From Hirudo medicinalis (lineage: Eukaryota; Annelida; Clitellata; Hirudinida; Hirudinidae): a DNA stretch of 64,000 bases. The position numbers and the translations under genes were made by a program. Location of the stretch: assembly GCA_011800805.1 (NCBI GenBank), contig MPNW01000193.1, positions 257,857-321,856 on the forward strand, given 5' to 3'. Shown one piece after another: positions 12,290 through 22,497 of this stretch. Below the pieces are notes generated by a model, which was not told the origin of the DNA, did no database searches, and worked only from the letters and a program-made list of their open reading frames with translations. How positions within the stretch are numbered: the first letter of the stretch is position 1; each line of letters starts with the position of its first letter.

Positions 12290-14124
12290 ATGAAAAGAGA
12301 AAGGAAGCCAAAAGTCATCATCAGAAAGACATCAATAATTTTCAAAAGAATTCAAATGTGGATCGTCTTTAGGATTGCCATTTTGGAGGGCAGTCAACAG
12401 TACCGAAAAGTTGTTTTTGTGACATTTTGAAGTAAACCGTATTACAATATTCATTACATAAACAAATTAGCATTGCAAATCTCTTCTCTCCTTGTCTACA
12501 TTTTCGAAATCATTTTTATCTGACAGCTTTTACTTCAAATTTCAAATTAATAGAAATTTAAAGTTAGCCACATTTTGATTTGAATGCTAGATTTGCCATG
12601 TTCATCGTTCAATGTTGAGGAAATGATAGTTTGGGAAATTGTTATTATCGCTTGTTTAAAGTTTGGTGACTTCCTGAGAAAAACTATTTTAACAACAATA
12701 TAAGTTTAATTTTAGAATGAATAATTGAAAATTAATTATCAGCTAACGACCAGAGACATTTTCTGCAATTCGTTGCAACTGCAAGGTTGATGTTGGGGGT
12801 TTGGCTGCTCTTAATGCAAAGCTCAGCATCACGTAGAGCATCACGTCTACCCCAGACGGAAACCCTGACAGTTAGCCTATGTCTTTTACCTGTTTGAATA
12901 ACTTATTTAGTGCAGATTACAGTGGTAAAGAAGCTCTAGAAGAGAAACTTCTTCTGGCAATTAGAGAAGGAAGAAATGTACTTTATTTAAAGAGATCCAA
13001 TCTAAGGCCAAACGTCAATAAAGTCGAGGACTCCGTTCATATATTTGTCTTAACAATAACAACTGGAGTAATGATGAAATGTTTAATAAAGTAATGATGT
13101 TGATTTCAATACCAACAATAATGAAATAAACAACAACAACAATTAATAATAACAACTAAAACTGAAACGGATGATGATACCGATAATTCATGTGGCGCAT
13201 TTGAGGCTGTCATTCTGCTGCTTTCTCCTTGAATCATGAGCATCTGACGTCATAATCAGTGCTATAAATAACTTATTTTTGTTTCTTAGTCATATGTTGC
13301 CCAAAAATATTTTCCCCAAAAAACACCGCTATGACAACGAAAATGTGGTAAAATAATTCTGGCTTAAGTTATTTCTTTCAAATATTTAGAGCATCAAGTT
13401 GATGAAGACGACGGCTACGACGATGGTGATGATGATGACGTCATCGAGGACGATGTTGTTGATTATAATTAAAATCAGTCATCAAGAAATTTTACTCTAG
13501 ATTAACACCAATGAAATGAGTCACTGACGGAATTATTAGACATCACATTTCGAATACCACGTAATAAAAGTACATTATTTAAAATAAAACAACTGAAATG
13601 CTTGAAAAATTGTATCATTGCTATGTATATTTATGTGAACTGAGGTGAAAGATTAATTTGGGGGTTAATGTTATTAAGGTGTTGTAGGGTTGGAGATGGT
13701 TGTAAAATTACAAGTTATTTGTAACATATTGTAATATTTGCATATTGCGCAACGTACATTCTATTACCAAAATTCAATAATTTAAATCACATTTTGTAAA
13801 ATGTCTTTTTAAGAAAATAATTCTTAAAATTTTATTAAAATTTCATAAATTATATTAAAGAAGGGTTTATTTCAATAAAAATACCACCCAAGTGTTATGT
13901 AACAATATAATTATACTACCGAATATGAATATTTTGTATAATATAATTTAATAAGTATTACGCCATTATAATATTTTTTAGTAATAAAATTTGAAAGATG
14001 TTATTAGTTTCTTTTATTGATTCAAATTCATTATTGTCCAGATATGAATAAACATTTTACTTTCCTCATTTGCTCGTTTTTCAATCACTCGCAATTAACT
14101 TCAATCATCAACAAGTTGACATTT
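12290..14124. other. intergenic between ZnF-A and ZnF-B
   Basis: No supported gene. The stretch has the ZnF-A 3' region and A+T-rich sequence. A GAT/GAC-rich patch at about 13395-13460 reads as an acidic run in one frame and is a simple repeat. Confidence 0.5.
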
Positions 14125-17100
14125 ATGATGACTCAATCGTTTTGTAATTTTCAAGTTAAATCTAAGAGGGCACCCGGCGCTACAAAAATAGGTTTATCAC
14201 ATCGGTTATCTTGCATGTTAATGTCATTCGTTACAAAATACTAATAAACATTTAAAGATATTTGAATAATGAAATAAAATGTCAATTCATTTTAATTAAT
14301 AATTAATAATTACAGCAGACAAATGTCGTAATAAGAATATGAAAGGATCCATTAATTTTCTTACCCCTCCGAGGCATGTAATTTCAAGCATCACCTCGTG
14401 TAAGGAAATAATTGCTTCGAGTATAAGCTAATAACTCCATTTGAATTGTACCAAATCATTATTTCTTAATTATTATTATTATTATTTAAATTAAAAATTT
14501 AAATTGTTATTTATTAATTATTTGTTATTGCAAAAAGTCCGATTGAACACAGGATGATAATTGATTATTTTATTAAATATTAATTATTTTTTACAAATTC
14601 TATTTGATTTGCGAATAGGCTCACAAAATGATTCATCTGGTTCCCAAGGATCGGCGAGATGCCCAAAGGCAGATTCAACGAATGCAGACATCCAATCAGC
14701 CAAACAGCCTGAGATGCCAACACAACCGACGAGTAAGGTTCACTTTCCGTTTGCATGTCAGGGAAATCATTCCATAAAAATAGTTGACGGAGTTATAGCC
14801 ATCGAACCTGACGAAAATTGTGATGAGTTGAATGAGTCGAGAACAATTTTAGAATCGGTGCTGACAAGTAATTCGACTGGAGATGATTGCTTTCAATGGT
14901 TAGAGAGATGTCTGAGATACATTAAAATGGTAAAGTCGTGCAAATTATTCTAAGTTATAAGGTTATAAGGGCCGTGAAGTAATCATGATGTAGAAGATAT
15001 ATAAAAATGTGGATCTACTCGATAGATCTTTAACCAACCGCTCGATATCGTTACGAGGGGAAAGTATTTATAAATTGTATGTAATAGCTTCATTAATACT
15101 TAATTATGCTAATCGAGACTCATTTTATTTCAACAGCTGACAATTCCCATGGAAATGTTTTACCGGTCCAGCGATATAAAAGGAATTGATGAGAAAGAAT
15201 ATTTGTGTAACTATTGCGATTGTCAGGTCAGTTGATTTATAATTACAATTAAAACGGACACCTTAATAAGGTTATTAAAAAATTATTTTATTTAATAATT
15301 AACTATTTATTTGAGTGAGTATGTTTTGACGACAAATTTCCAAAATCCAGACCTGAACCTTTTACGTTTTGCAGTCCTTCACAGACGAGAGTAAATATCG
15401 TGAGCACTTGTTGAGTCACATGTTCAAATGTGAGGAGTGTGACTTTTGTTCGATGACCAGGTTTGAGATTCTCAATCACATCCACTTCAACCATCCATCC
15501 AGAGCGGGTACATCTTTTTGTTTTAATTTTTAAAGTTTTATTTTCTTATGTGGAAGCTTAAGAAAGCATTATTGAACTCGCCCTTAAAGATATCATAGTT
15601 ATAATTATCCTGCACAGAATCAATTTTAAGGACGTATTGGGTGAAACAAAACGGACAAGAAATTTATAGTGGAGTGAGTGGTTTCATTGATAACGAACTT
15701 TCCAGGAATAATCAGCTGGAAGACATTCGATTGTCGAATGCAACAAGTGGCACAGATCATTCAGTGGACAAAGAGTCTCATTTCAACGTTAAACATGTTC
15801 GTGAAGAAGTCTATTCAACCCAGCCCCAACCTTCACAAGAAATTGCTCTTTCAATCGAACGTAAAAAGCCAAAAAGATGCCGTTTAAATATGAAAAACAA
15901 GCAAATATTCGAACCAATCAACTACTCGCGAACAACCCAACCAAACACTGGAGAGGAATTAATAAATGGATATAACGGAAAAGGAGTTATTCCACGCAAC
16001 AGCTTCATCTCGGATGAAAGCAACGACAACATTGTTGAGCCTGACACGACCTCCAACCACCTTACCGGATTAGACACAAACGCTTTCGACCAAAACTCTA
16101 TCGGCTCTTTCGGCAACACCTGCACGGATTCAGGTTGTTCGAGTGAGAATGTTTCCACTTCCCCTGAAAGCTTTGGCAGTTCATTTCAAGTGTTTCACGA
16201 AATGCTTCTTGGAAGAAAAACTAAATCGCCAGTTGAGCAGAAGAAAGAAACTAACACGAGTTCTCACCAGGATTCACAAGAGACTTCCATTTTCGAAAAA
16301 ATTGCTTTCGGTAAATTACACAATAATTGCCAGTCGGAGAATTGTAATCCGAGCGTCGGCTCACCAATCCAATCTCCCAAAGCAGCTTCTTGTAATAAAA
16401 TAGCGAACCAAACAAGTCCCAGATCAAATTCTGAAGAGGGTAATTTAGAAGGTAGGGATAAACCGGATATCGGCAGTAGTAAAGGATATGTAAAAGACAA
16501 TTTGGAAGAGATTCAAAGTCAAGATGGTCGCACTAGCAATGTTTTGAGTCTTTATTCTTCAAAAAGCAGCAGCTCTTTTCACGATTCGAAATCTGATGAC
16601 GAAGACGAGCCACAAGCAGCTTCCAACAAGTTTATCTCCGATACAAGTCCCTCAGAATCTTCGTATGAGTCAAGTTCAGACGAACTTGTCATCGACGAAT
16701 CGCATGATGATACAGACAAAGATAGTACTTACTTTGGTTTCGCGTCAAGACATTTGCAGACGATTGACAAGGATGACGTTGGTTTTAGCGATCCCAAAAA
16801 GTTTCGCAACGTCGACGAACAATCAGGGAAGCACCTTCATTCTCACCTGCAAACAAACCGCTCCCATTACTCGAGAGATCCTTTTGAGAATGAATATTCC
16901 TTGGGTCTGCAAAAGACTGGTGAAATGTCAAATCTTCAAGTCAATTTCAGTCCAAGAAGCCCGTGCACTTCCTCTCAAGAAGAGCATGAGTTGAATTTTC
17001 CTTTGACACATTCAACTAATATTAACTTTCTGATTGAGAGGTCAATGAAAATGCACAATGGGGGTAAGGGGCCAAAGAGGCCAAATGATGAAGCTAACCG

Positions 17101-17140
17101 TGGTAACATAAAAAAGAAACAAAAATACAATATAAAATAA
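14125..17140 (+). CDS. C2H2 zinc-finger protein ZnF-B
   Basis: Five exons in the proposed model: 14125-14191 (least certain), 14619-14929, 15137-15226, 15375-15507, 15618-17140, giving about 707 residues with no frame break. The two-finger module is the same as in ZnF-A: finger 1 (YLCNYCDCQ, then EHLLSH) is split by a phase-0 intron, and finger 2 (FKCEECDF...NHIHFNH) abuts it. A phase-1 intron follows HPSRAG. The shared N-terminal motif is HSIKIVDGVIAIEP. The last exon codes a long Ser/Asn/Asp-rich, probably disordered tail of about 500 residues ending in a basic segment (KRPNDEANRG then IKKKQK) that could be a nuclear signal. There is no third finger, unlike ZnF-A. An AATAAA at 17136-17141 overlaps the stop codon. 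Function unknown; the family suggests a nuclear factor. Confidence 0.72.
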
Positions 17141-17771
17141 AGCAATTATAATACATACATAAACCTCTAGTTAATGAATGTTTTAATTGATGGCCATTAC
17201 ACATGGAAATGAAAGAGACTACACAACAAAACCTTTGTTTTTACAATAAACTTGTAACAGAATTTCTTATGCAGAGTAGCTCCACCACTTTTTAGTTTTC
17301 TCAGCCAGCAGATTCGATCCATGGTTTTGAGACTTTCGTGCTGAAATGGTTTTGTTTTTGGTGTCAGCTTCTTACTCAAAACCCATGAGTCCAAACTTGG
17401 AAATGGCATTCGGTCTCAAGTGATCCACATATCAAAAAATGCAGAAATTTTTAATTATTTGTATTGTGCTACCAACACCATTGATAAAAACAGCAAATTG
17501 TTTGGAAGATTTACAAAGATGCCAGAAAACTGGACCTCGAGTGTCGGACTCCTAACCACCAGTGAGAAAATTAATTACTAACAGTTAGATTTTAATTACA
17601 ATAAATAAGTACGTCTAAATAGCAAAACCCCAAATAATGCACATCAGACACGACCAATTTTCAAATAAAATGATATTTCAATATCCAGCCACAGGCCATC
17701 CTCATGAGTAAAATATCTGAACTTGAGATGAAACAACGGCAAAATATTCAGAGCACATAAAGATGCATCAT

Positions 17772-18594
17772 TTATTTGATTAAACTCATGCTGGTGTCTC
17801 TCGATTTGTACATGACCCCCTTGCTCTTTAGTTCATTTACAACTCCACTGGGTAGCCTTCCCGTCACGGAAACTGCGTAGACCCCGGTAACGAAACGATC
17901 TACAATGTGTAAAATAATCCAACCTTAAAATATGAAAATTTAAAATAACAGAGTGTAAAGAAATATCTTTAAAATCCATTAACACTGATGACATTAAAGA
18001 TTTATTTTAATTTGAACAAAGTCAAATAAAATTGCTTAACATTGAAAGAATTAATTGCTTGTAACCAATTCAATGTATAAAGCATGGCATTTACAAATAC
18101 CTATTCTCTGCCATTTTGCAACCCAACTATCCTCTGGACTGGCCATTGCGATGAGACCATCAAACTGGAGCTAGTGTAATCATAGACTGCATCCCTGTTG
18201 TTTTTCATATGGAGATATTTTTCACAATTTTCACAACCATCATATTCGAACTGGTCAATCGTCTGTTACAAATGAATCTCAACATTATTATTTCATCAAG
18301 TTATATCCTCCTATTTGTAATTACAAGGTGTCTTCTAAATTCATACATATTTTTGCGACAACAGCCAAGTTACATATGAACTCTGTTTTAAGATTTTTTT
18401 AAATCTTGTGTGTAAGTGCTCATACAGAATAATGAAATAAAAAAACATCCATTCACTATCATCACATTCCTGCAATAAACGGACGTTAATAAAATTTCCC
18501 CCTCCTTCTTGAAATCAAAAAAAACCTTAACAAGAGAGCATAGCAAACAGGCTCTGAGTTGTCTCAGTTCTTTCGGTATAGTTTCGATAGACAT
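17772..18594 (-). CDS. SUPT4H1: SPT4 (DSIF small subunit), three exons, with an apparent frameshift
   Basis: Exons 18526-18594, 18101-18262 and 17772-17899. The protein begins [19 protein letters not shown] and ends near [12 protein letters not shown], the pattern of metazoan SPT4 (about 117 residues). The zinc ribbon is CLLC...CENC (C16, C19, C33, C36). Known role: SPT4 binds the SPT5 NGN domain to form DSIF, which controls RNA polymerase II pausing and processivity. Exon 2 is 162 bases, one short of what the flanking phases need. As written, the frame leaves the family at about 18155-18165 and reaches a TAG at the exon end; one base later the frame encodes [18 protein letters not shown], a clear SPT4 continuation. 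It is either an assembly error or a recent disabling mutation. It converges on ZnF-B. Confidence 0.82.
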
Positions 18595-18866
18595 TTTTAT
18601 AAAATTTAAAACGGAGACTCCGAAAATAAACAAAAGCAACAGCGCATAATACTGAGCATTTCATTTTAAACAACTTATAATTTAATAAGCAGCTATTTAA
18701 AAATATTATCTAGATTTAATTTATTACATTTAATTAGTGACATTATAACCAATTTTTTTTCATTTTAATTGAGCACTAAGATCAACTTTATTTTTGAGAA
18801 CATTTTTTTAATCGCAACTTAAAGAAGACAATAGCTTAACATATGTATTTTTGTGTTACACAGAAA

Positions 18867-19184
18867 TCAATGTCTCCCGGACAATTTGTTTTCGACAGCA
18901 CGTGTGGGTATCCCAACAACGTTTAGTGCGTAGACGCCAGGCACGCAATCTTCTTCCATTTTCTTCCACTTCCTTACCCAGCTTTCCGAAGGCTTGATCA
19001 CGGCCACCAAACCGCTGAATTTGTCACTGGTGTAGTCTTTGAGACTCTCACGCCTGTTCTTCAGGTTGAGATATTTTTCACAATTTTCGCATCCACTTTC
19101 TATGAATTGATGGTCCGTCTTTACGAGCCTGCAATTCATGCACGCCCGGAGGCCTCGAGTAGAGTCTGGGATGTGTGTAGCCAT
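18867..19184 (-). CDS. diverged intronless SPT4-like protein
   Basis: A single open frame of 105 residues starting MATHIPDSTRGLRACMNC. It retains the four zinc-ribbon cysteines (C15, C18, C32, C35) and SPT4 landmarks ([35 protein letters not shown]). It crosses both intron positions of the neighbouring SPT4 gene without interruption, so it probably arose by reverse transcription or intron loss after duplication. It ends early (NKLSGRH), lacking the usual SRDT tail. An in-frame ATG 12 codons upstream exists, but the MATHIP start aligns better with SPT4. If the neighbour is really frameshifted, this copy might be the only intact SPT4 here; otherwise it is an accessory DSIF subunit (inference). 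Confidence 0.8.
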   Translation of the reverse strand: MATHIPDSTRGLRACMNCRLVKTDHQFIESGCENCEKYLNLKNRRESLKDYTSDKFSGLVAVIKPSESWVRKWKKMEEDCVPGVYALNVVGIPTRAVENKLSGRH

Positions 19185-19924
19185 ATTAAAGGAGATGAGG
19201 ATGTTTCCTCTCAGTAGCATCAGTAAACGTGACCATTAGTATATCACAAAAGAAATTTATCGAATATAATTTATAAATTTATTACTTAAAACAATTTTAT
19301 TTCACATAAACGAACTGACTTAAGAAAAATGGACGCGTTAAATGAATTTATTAATATGATTATCGTGAAAAATCAGCCATTATCTTAAAATTGTAGTGGT
19401 TTATCACTCAGACTTTAGTCTTCCTAAACCATTACAGATAAATTTTAAGCTAATTAGCCATTACACCAAAATTCAAGAAATACATTTAATAGCGAGGATC
19501 TATGGCCTATCTGCGGAAAGGATAAAAGAACGTATGGTTATTTGCTCAAATTTTAGTTATGTCTGAATTTAGAGTAAGGATGTTTAACGCATTTTAAAGA
19601 ACAAACTATGAAAAAGAACGAAATGTCTCAGTATTACAGCCAACGTAAAGTTTATATGCTTTGCCACTTCTTCCGCAATCTAATATTAATTTCCGCATAC
19701 TACTAATATTATCACAAAAAATTTCAAAGAACATTCTAAACATAAAGACCGCTTTTATCAATTCATTTCACATTTAATCAAGATTTAAAACAAAATAAAG
19801 TTAAAAGTTCTGTAAATAAATAATTAAATGCTAATATTTAAAATAATCTTCAGTGATTGCTGGCTTCAATACTTTTTCTTAAGGTCTTTAAATTTCGTGG
19901 AATGCTTCTGATCAGGACGCGACT
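19185..19924. other. intergenic between SPT4-like and poly(A) polymerase genes
   Basis: A+T-rich sequence with no recognisable coding or repeat structure. It holds the 5' flank of the SPT4-like gene and the 3' flank of the poly(A) polymerase gene, both on the minus strand. Confidence 0.5.
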
Positions 19925-21817
19925 TCAGTGCTTCGAGTTGCTTTGAGAAGTTTTGTAGAATTTAGCTGCAGGCCCTTGAGGGTCCCCATTCTTCTGATTA
20001 ATTTGACATCTCTTTGCACAAGTCTGACGGCCCGGTGATGGGCCAACTCTGGAACCTTGATTAATTTGGGATTGGCCTGGATTTTTCTGATGACATCGCT
20101 GGATTCCAGCTTCGACATTAGAAGACCTAATTCTGTTTTCACAAGTAGAAACCACCGATTTAATCTGTGCAACTTGATTGCCTGGACTTCGAAGATGTGC
20201 CTTTGAGGAATTTTCTGAAGAGTCACATAATTTGACTGTTTTCTCAGTGGGTTTGCTATATTTCGAACCCTCCTGCTTCCTGATATTCTCTTTTAAAACT
20301 TGGGAATAGGAAGTAGGTGCCGGGTTTTTAAAAAAATGGTTGAGTGTTTCGTTTTTTAGGAAGTTAATTTCAACTTTCATTCCTTCTTTGCGCCACGATT
20401 CAGACCATTTGTATACTTTGTCGGCAAACATTTGAAAATCGTCAGTCAATTCGAAGTTAATCTTCCGATCATTATCAGACTTCTCGAAGAGGAGACCAAA
20501 TAACCACTGAGTAGCGACCTTCGATCCATCGACTGGGATGGATTTAGGATTGGCGTGGACTAATTTTAAGTTCATGTTGTTCTCTAGTTGCAGGCTGAGA
20601 AGCCTCAGTTTTGATTCCACGAATCCAGTCCATTCGAAGTGATCGTCTGGGCTCGATGATCTTGCAGTGATCACCATGTAGTGTTCGTAGGTTTTGGAGA
20701 CGTCGTTGGGAGTAAAGAGTGCATCCCATTTGCTTGTGCCATTCATTACGTCTTCTACGATTTTAAAACCTCTTGATAGTTCCTGTTTCATGATTTCCAA
20801 AGTATACTTGGAAACATTGTAGGCGGTATTCTGATGGGGAAAGCATGGAGTTATGATGGGCATCAAATGGTAGCGGTCCCTGACGTTCAATCTCGGATCC
20901 CATGACGGGATTCCACATTGCCTATTTGATGCACTAAGCTTCTTGAGCATCATAGCTCCTGGCCAGGTCCAATTAGATATCATGGAAAAGAACTTGTATA
21001 CCAAAACGCTCGGTGAGGCATCGGGATATATCTGACACGTTTTGGCGACCAGGATCGCCCATGAAATGCCGCCCAGAAAGCCGTGAATGTTTGAGTAGAT
21101 GCCTCTTCTTTTTGCCCATAACTTGATGGCTCTCAAGGTTTCCCTGAAGGTTTCATAGCGTGGCACTTGGCTTAAGACTTCCCCATTAACTCGGCAGCCG
21201 TTAAGACTTCTAATGCAAACCGGGTCGAGATTGTAGAGAATTCGTTCGTCTCTGAGATTCAGATTTTCTGGAAGTTCGCGTATTTTAAGGCGAGCGAATA
21301 CCAAGTCCATGTCGATTCCGTCGCAAGTTAACTTGATGAGAGGAACAAAAGCTTCCGAAATAGACTTTGCCCTTTCCACTCCTTCCAGAGTTTTCAGCGT
21401 TTCGAAAAAGGACGTGAAAAATTCTGATCTTTCGATGTGTTGCGGAACCAGACAAAGGACGTCGATGTCGGATTCCTTGTTAATCAGTCCCAAATGATAA
21501 GATCCGAAAGTGCATATATGTCCGCTCGCTGGTGCATTCTTCTTCATACTTATTTCTTTCACCCATCTTCCAAATACGTTACGGACCTTGGACAATACTT
21601 TTGTTCTTCTGCAATACTCTCCTACTGGCGTGGCCATTTCACTTCCATCCAAGTAGATTTCAAGTTCTTTGTCGGGCATTACTGGCCTGGGTTTGGCAAA
21701 GGCAATCGGTATCTGGTATTCTCGCTTCACTTTCTCGAGTAAATCGGACATTGAACGTGGAACTTGACTGCCGGGTTCTGGCGACTGGAAAACCTTCTCC
21801 ATTTGAGACATTTTCAA
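19925..21817 (-). CDS. canonical nuclear poly(A) polymerase, intronless
   Basis: One uninterrupted frame of 630 residues. The nucleotidyltransferase signature is FGSYHLG followed by SDIDVLC (G105, S106, D117, D119), with the third catalytic aspartate at D171 in DMDLVFARL. The PAP central domain is plain (LWAKRRGIYSN, FLGGISWAILVAKTCQ, WDPRLNVRDRYHLMPIITP), as is the RNA-binding region (FEWTGFVESKLRLL). The last 110 residues are Ser/Lys/Gln-rich, like the C-terminal tails of PAPOLA-type enzymes but shorter than the vertebrate 740. Known role: adds poly(A) tails to cleaved pre-mRNA from ATP, with CPSF. Animal PAPOLA genes are normally many-exon, so an intronless copy suggests a retrogene, as with mammalian testis PAPOLB. 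All three metal-binding aspartates are present, so activity is likely. The first ATG (MKMSQ) was chosen; MSQ two codons on is possible. Confidence 0.93.
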   Translation of the reverse strand: MKMSQMEKVFQSPEPGSQVPRSMSDLLEKVKREYQIPIAFAKPRPVMPDKELEIYLDGSEMATPVGEYCRRTKVLSKVRNVFGRWVKEISMKKNAPASGHICTFGSYHLGLINKESDIDVLCLVPQHIERSEFFTSFFETLKTLEGVERAKSISEAFVPLIKLTCDGIDMDLVFARLKIRELPENLNLRDERILYNLDPVCIRSLNGCRVNGEVLSQVPRYETFRETLRAIKLWAKRRGIYSNIHGFLGGISWAILVAKTCQIYPDASPSVLVYKFFSMISNWTWPGAMMLKKLSASNRQCGIPSWDPRLNVRDRYHLMPIITPCFPHQNTAYNVSKYTLEIMKQELSRGFKIVEDVMNGTSKWDALFTPNDVSKTYEHYMVITARSSSPDDHFEWTGFVESKLRLLSLQLENNMNLKLVHANPKSIPVDGSKVATQWLFGLLFEKSDNDRKINFELTDDFQMFADKVYKWSESWRKEGMKVEINFLKNETLNHFFKNPAPTSYSQVLKENIRKQEGSKYSKPTEKTVKLCDSSENSSKAHLRSPGNQVAQIKSVVSTCENRIRSSNVEAGIQRCHQKNPGQSQINQGSRVGPSPGRQTCAKRCQINQKNGDPQGPAAKFYKTSQSNSKH

Positions 21818-22235
21818 GATGGTGTGGCTTTTTGGCTTTTTATGTAAATTGACGAAATTGATTAATTAGTCAAAGTTCAACTGGATATTTATGATGTCCT
21901 TGCCAAGCACACCTTTATCGCAGTGTTGTATTATGCAATAACTCGGTATGGACCAGCGAGTCGAGGAACGACGAAAAGATTCTGAATATGAACAAAAATT
22001 AATTAAAAAAAAAAGTTAATTAATTAATCGCTATTAATTTAATAAATAAATAAAATTAAATAAAAAAAAATCATAATAAATATTTTAATAAAATTGAAAA
22101 AAAATGTAGAATTTAAAATAAAACGTCGCTTAATATTTTTTTCTCAAAGTTATTTTTAATAATTTGTCCGAATGTAATGCACTTATTGATGAAAATCTAA
22201 ATCCCTCTGCTTGTTTGTTTTCATAGTCATTTTAA

Positions 22236-22250
22236 TGTTTTAAATATATG

Positions 22251-22282
<32 letters not shown>

Positions 22283-22300
22283 GTAATAATAATAATAACA

Positions 22301-22360
<60 letters not shown>

Positions 22361-22374
22361 NGTTTTAAATATAG

Positions 22375-22406
<32 letters not shown>

Positions 22407-22424
22407 GTAATAATAATAATAACA

Positions 22425-22469
<45 letters not shown>

Positions 22470-22497
22470 GTAATAATAATAATAATAACAGTAACAT
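22236..22497. repeat. (AAT)n tract containing a single-N join with duplicated flank
   Basis: A single n at 22361 is followed by GTTTTAAATATA-GCATT and the same AAT/AGT/ACAG pattern that starts at about 22236 with GTTTTAAATATATGCATT. The two copies differ by one base. This looks like two contig ends carrying the same sequence that were abutted rather than merged. Confidence 0.85.

Noticed and set aside
19912..20226. 104-residue frame overlapping the PAP C-terminus
   Set aside because: It is an alternative frame of the PAP tail with no family features; the PAP frame is continuous with the catalytic domain.
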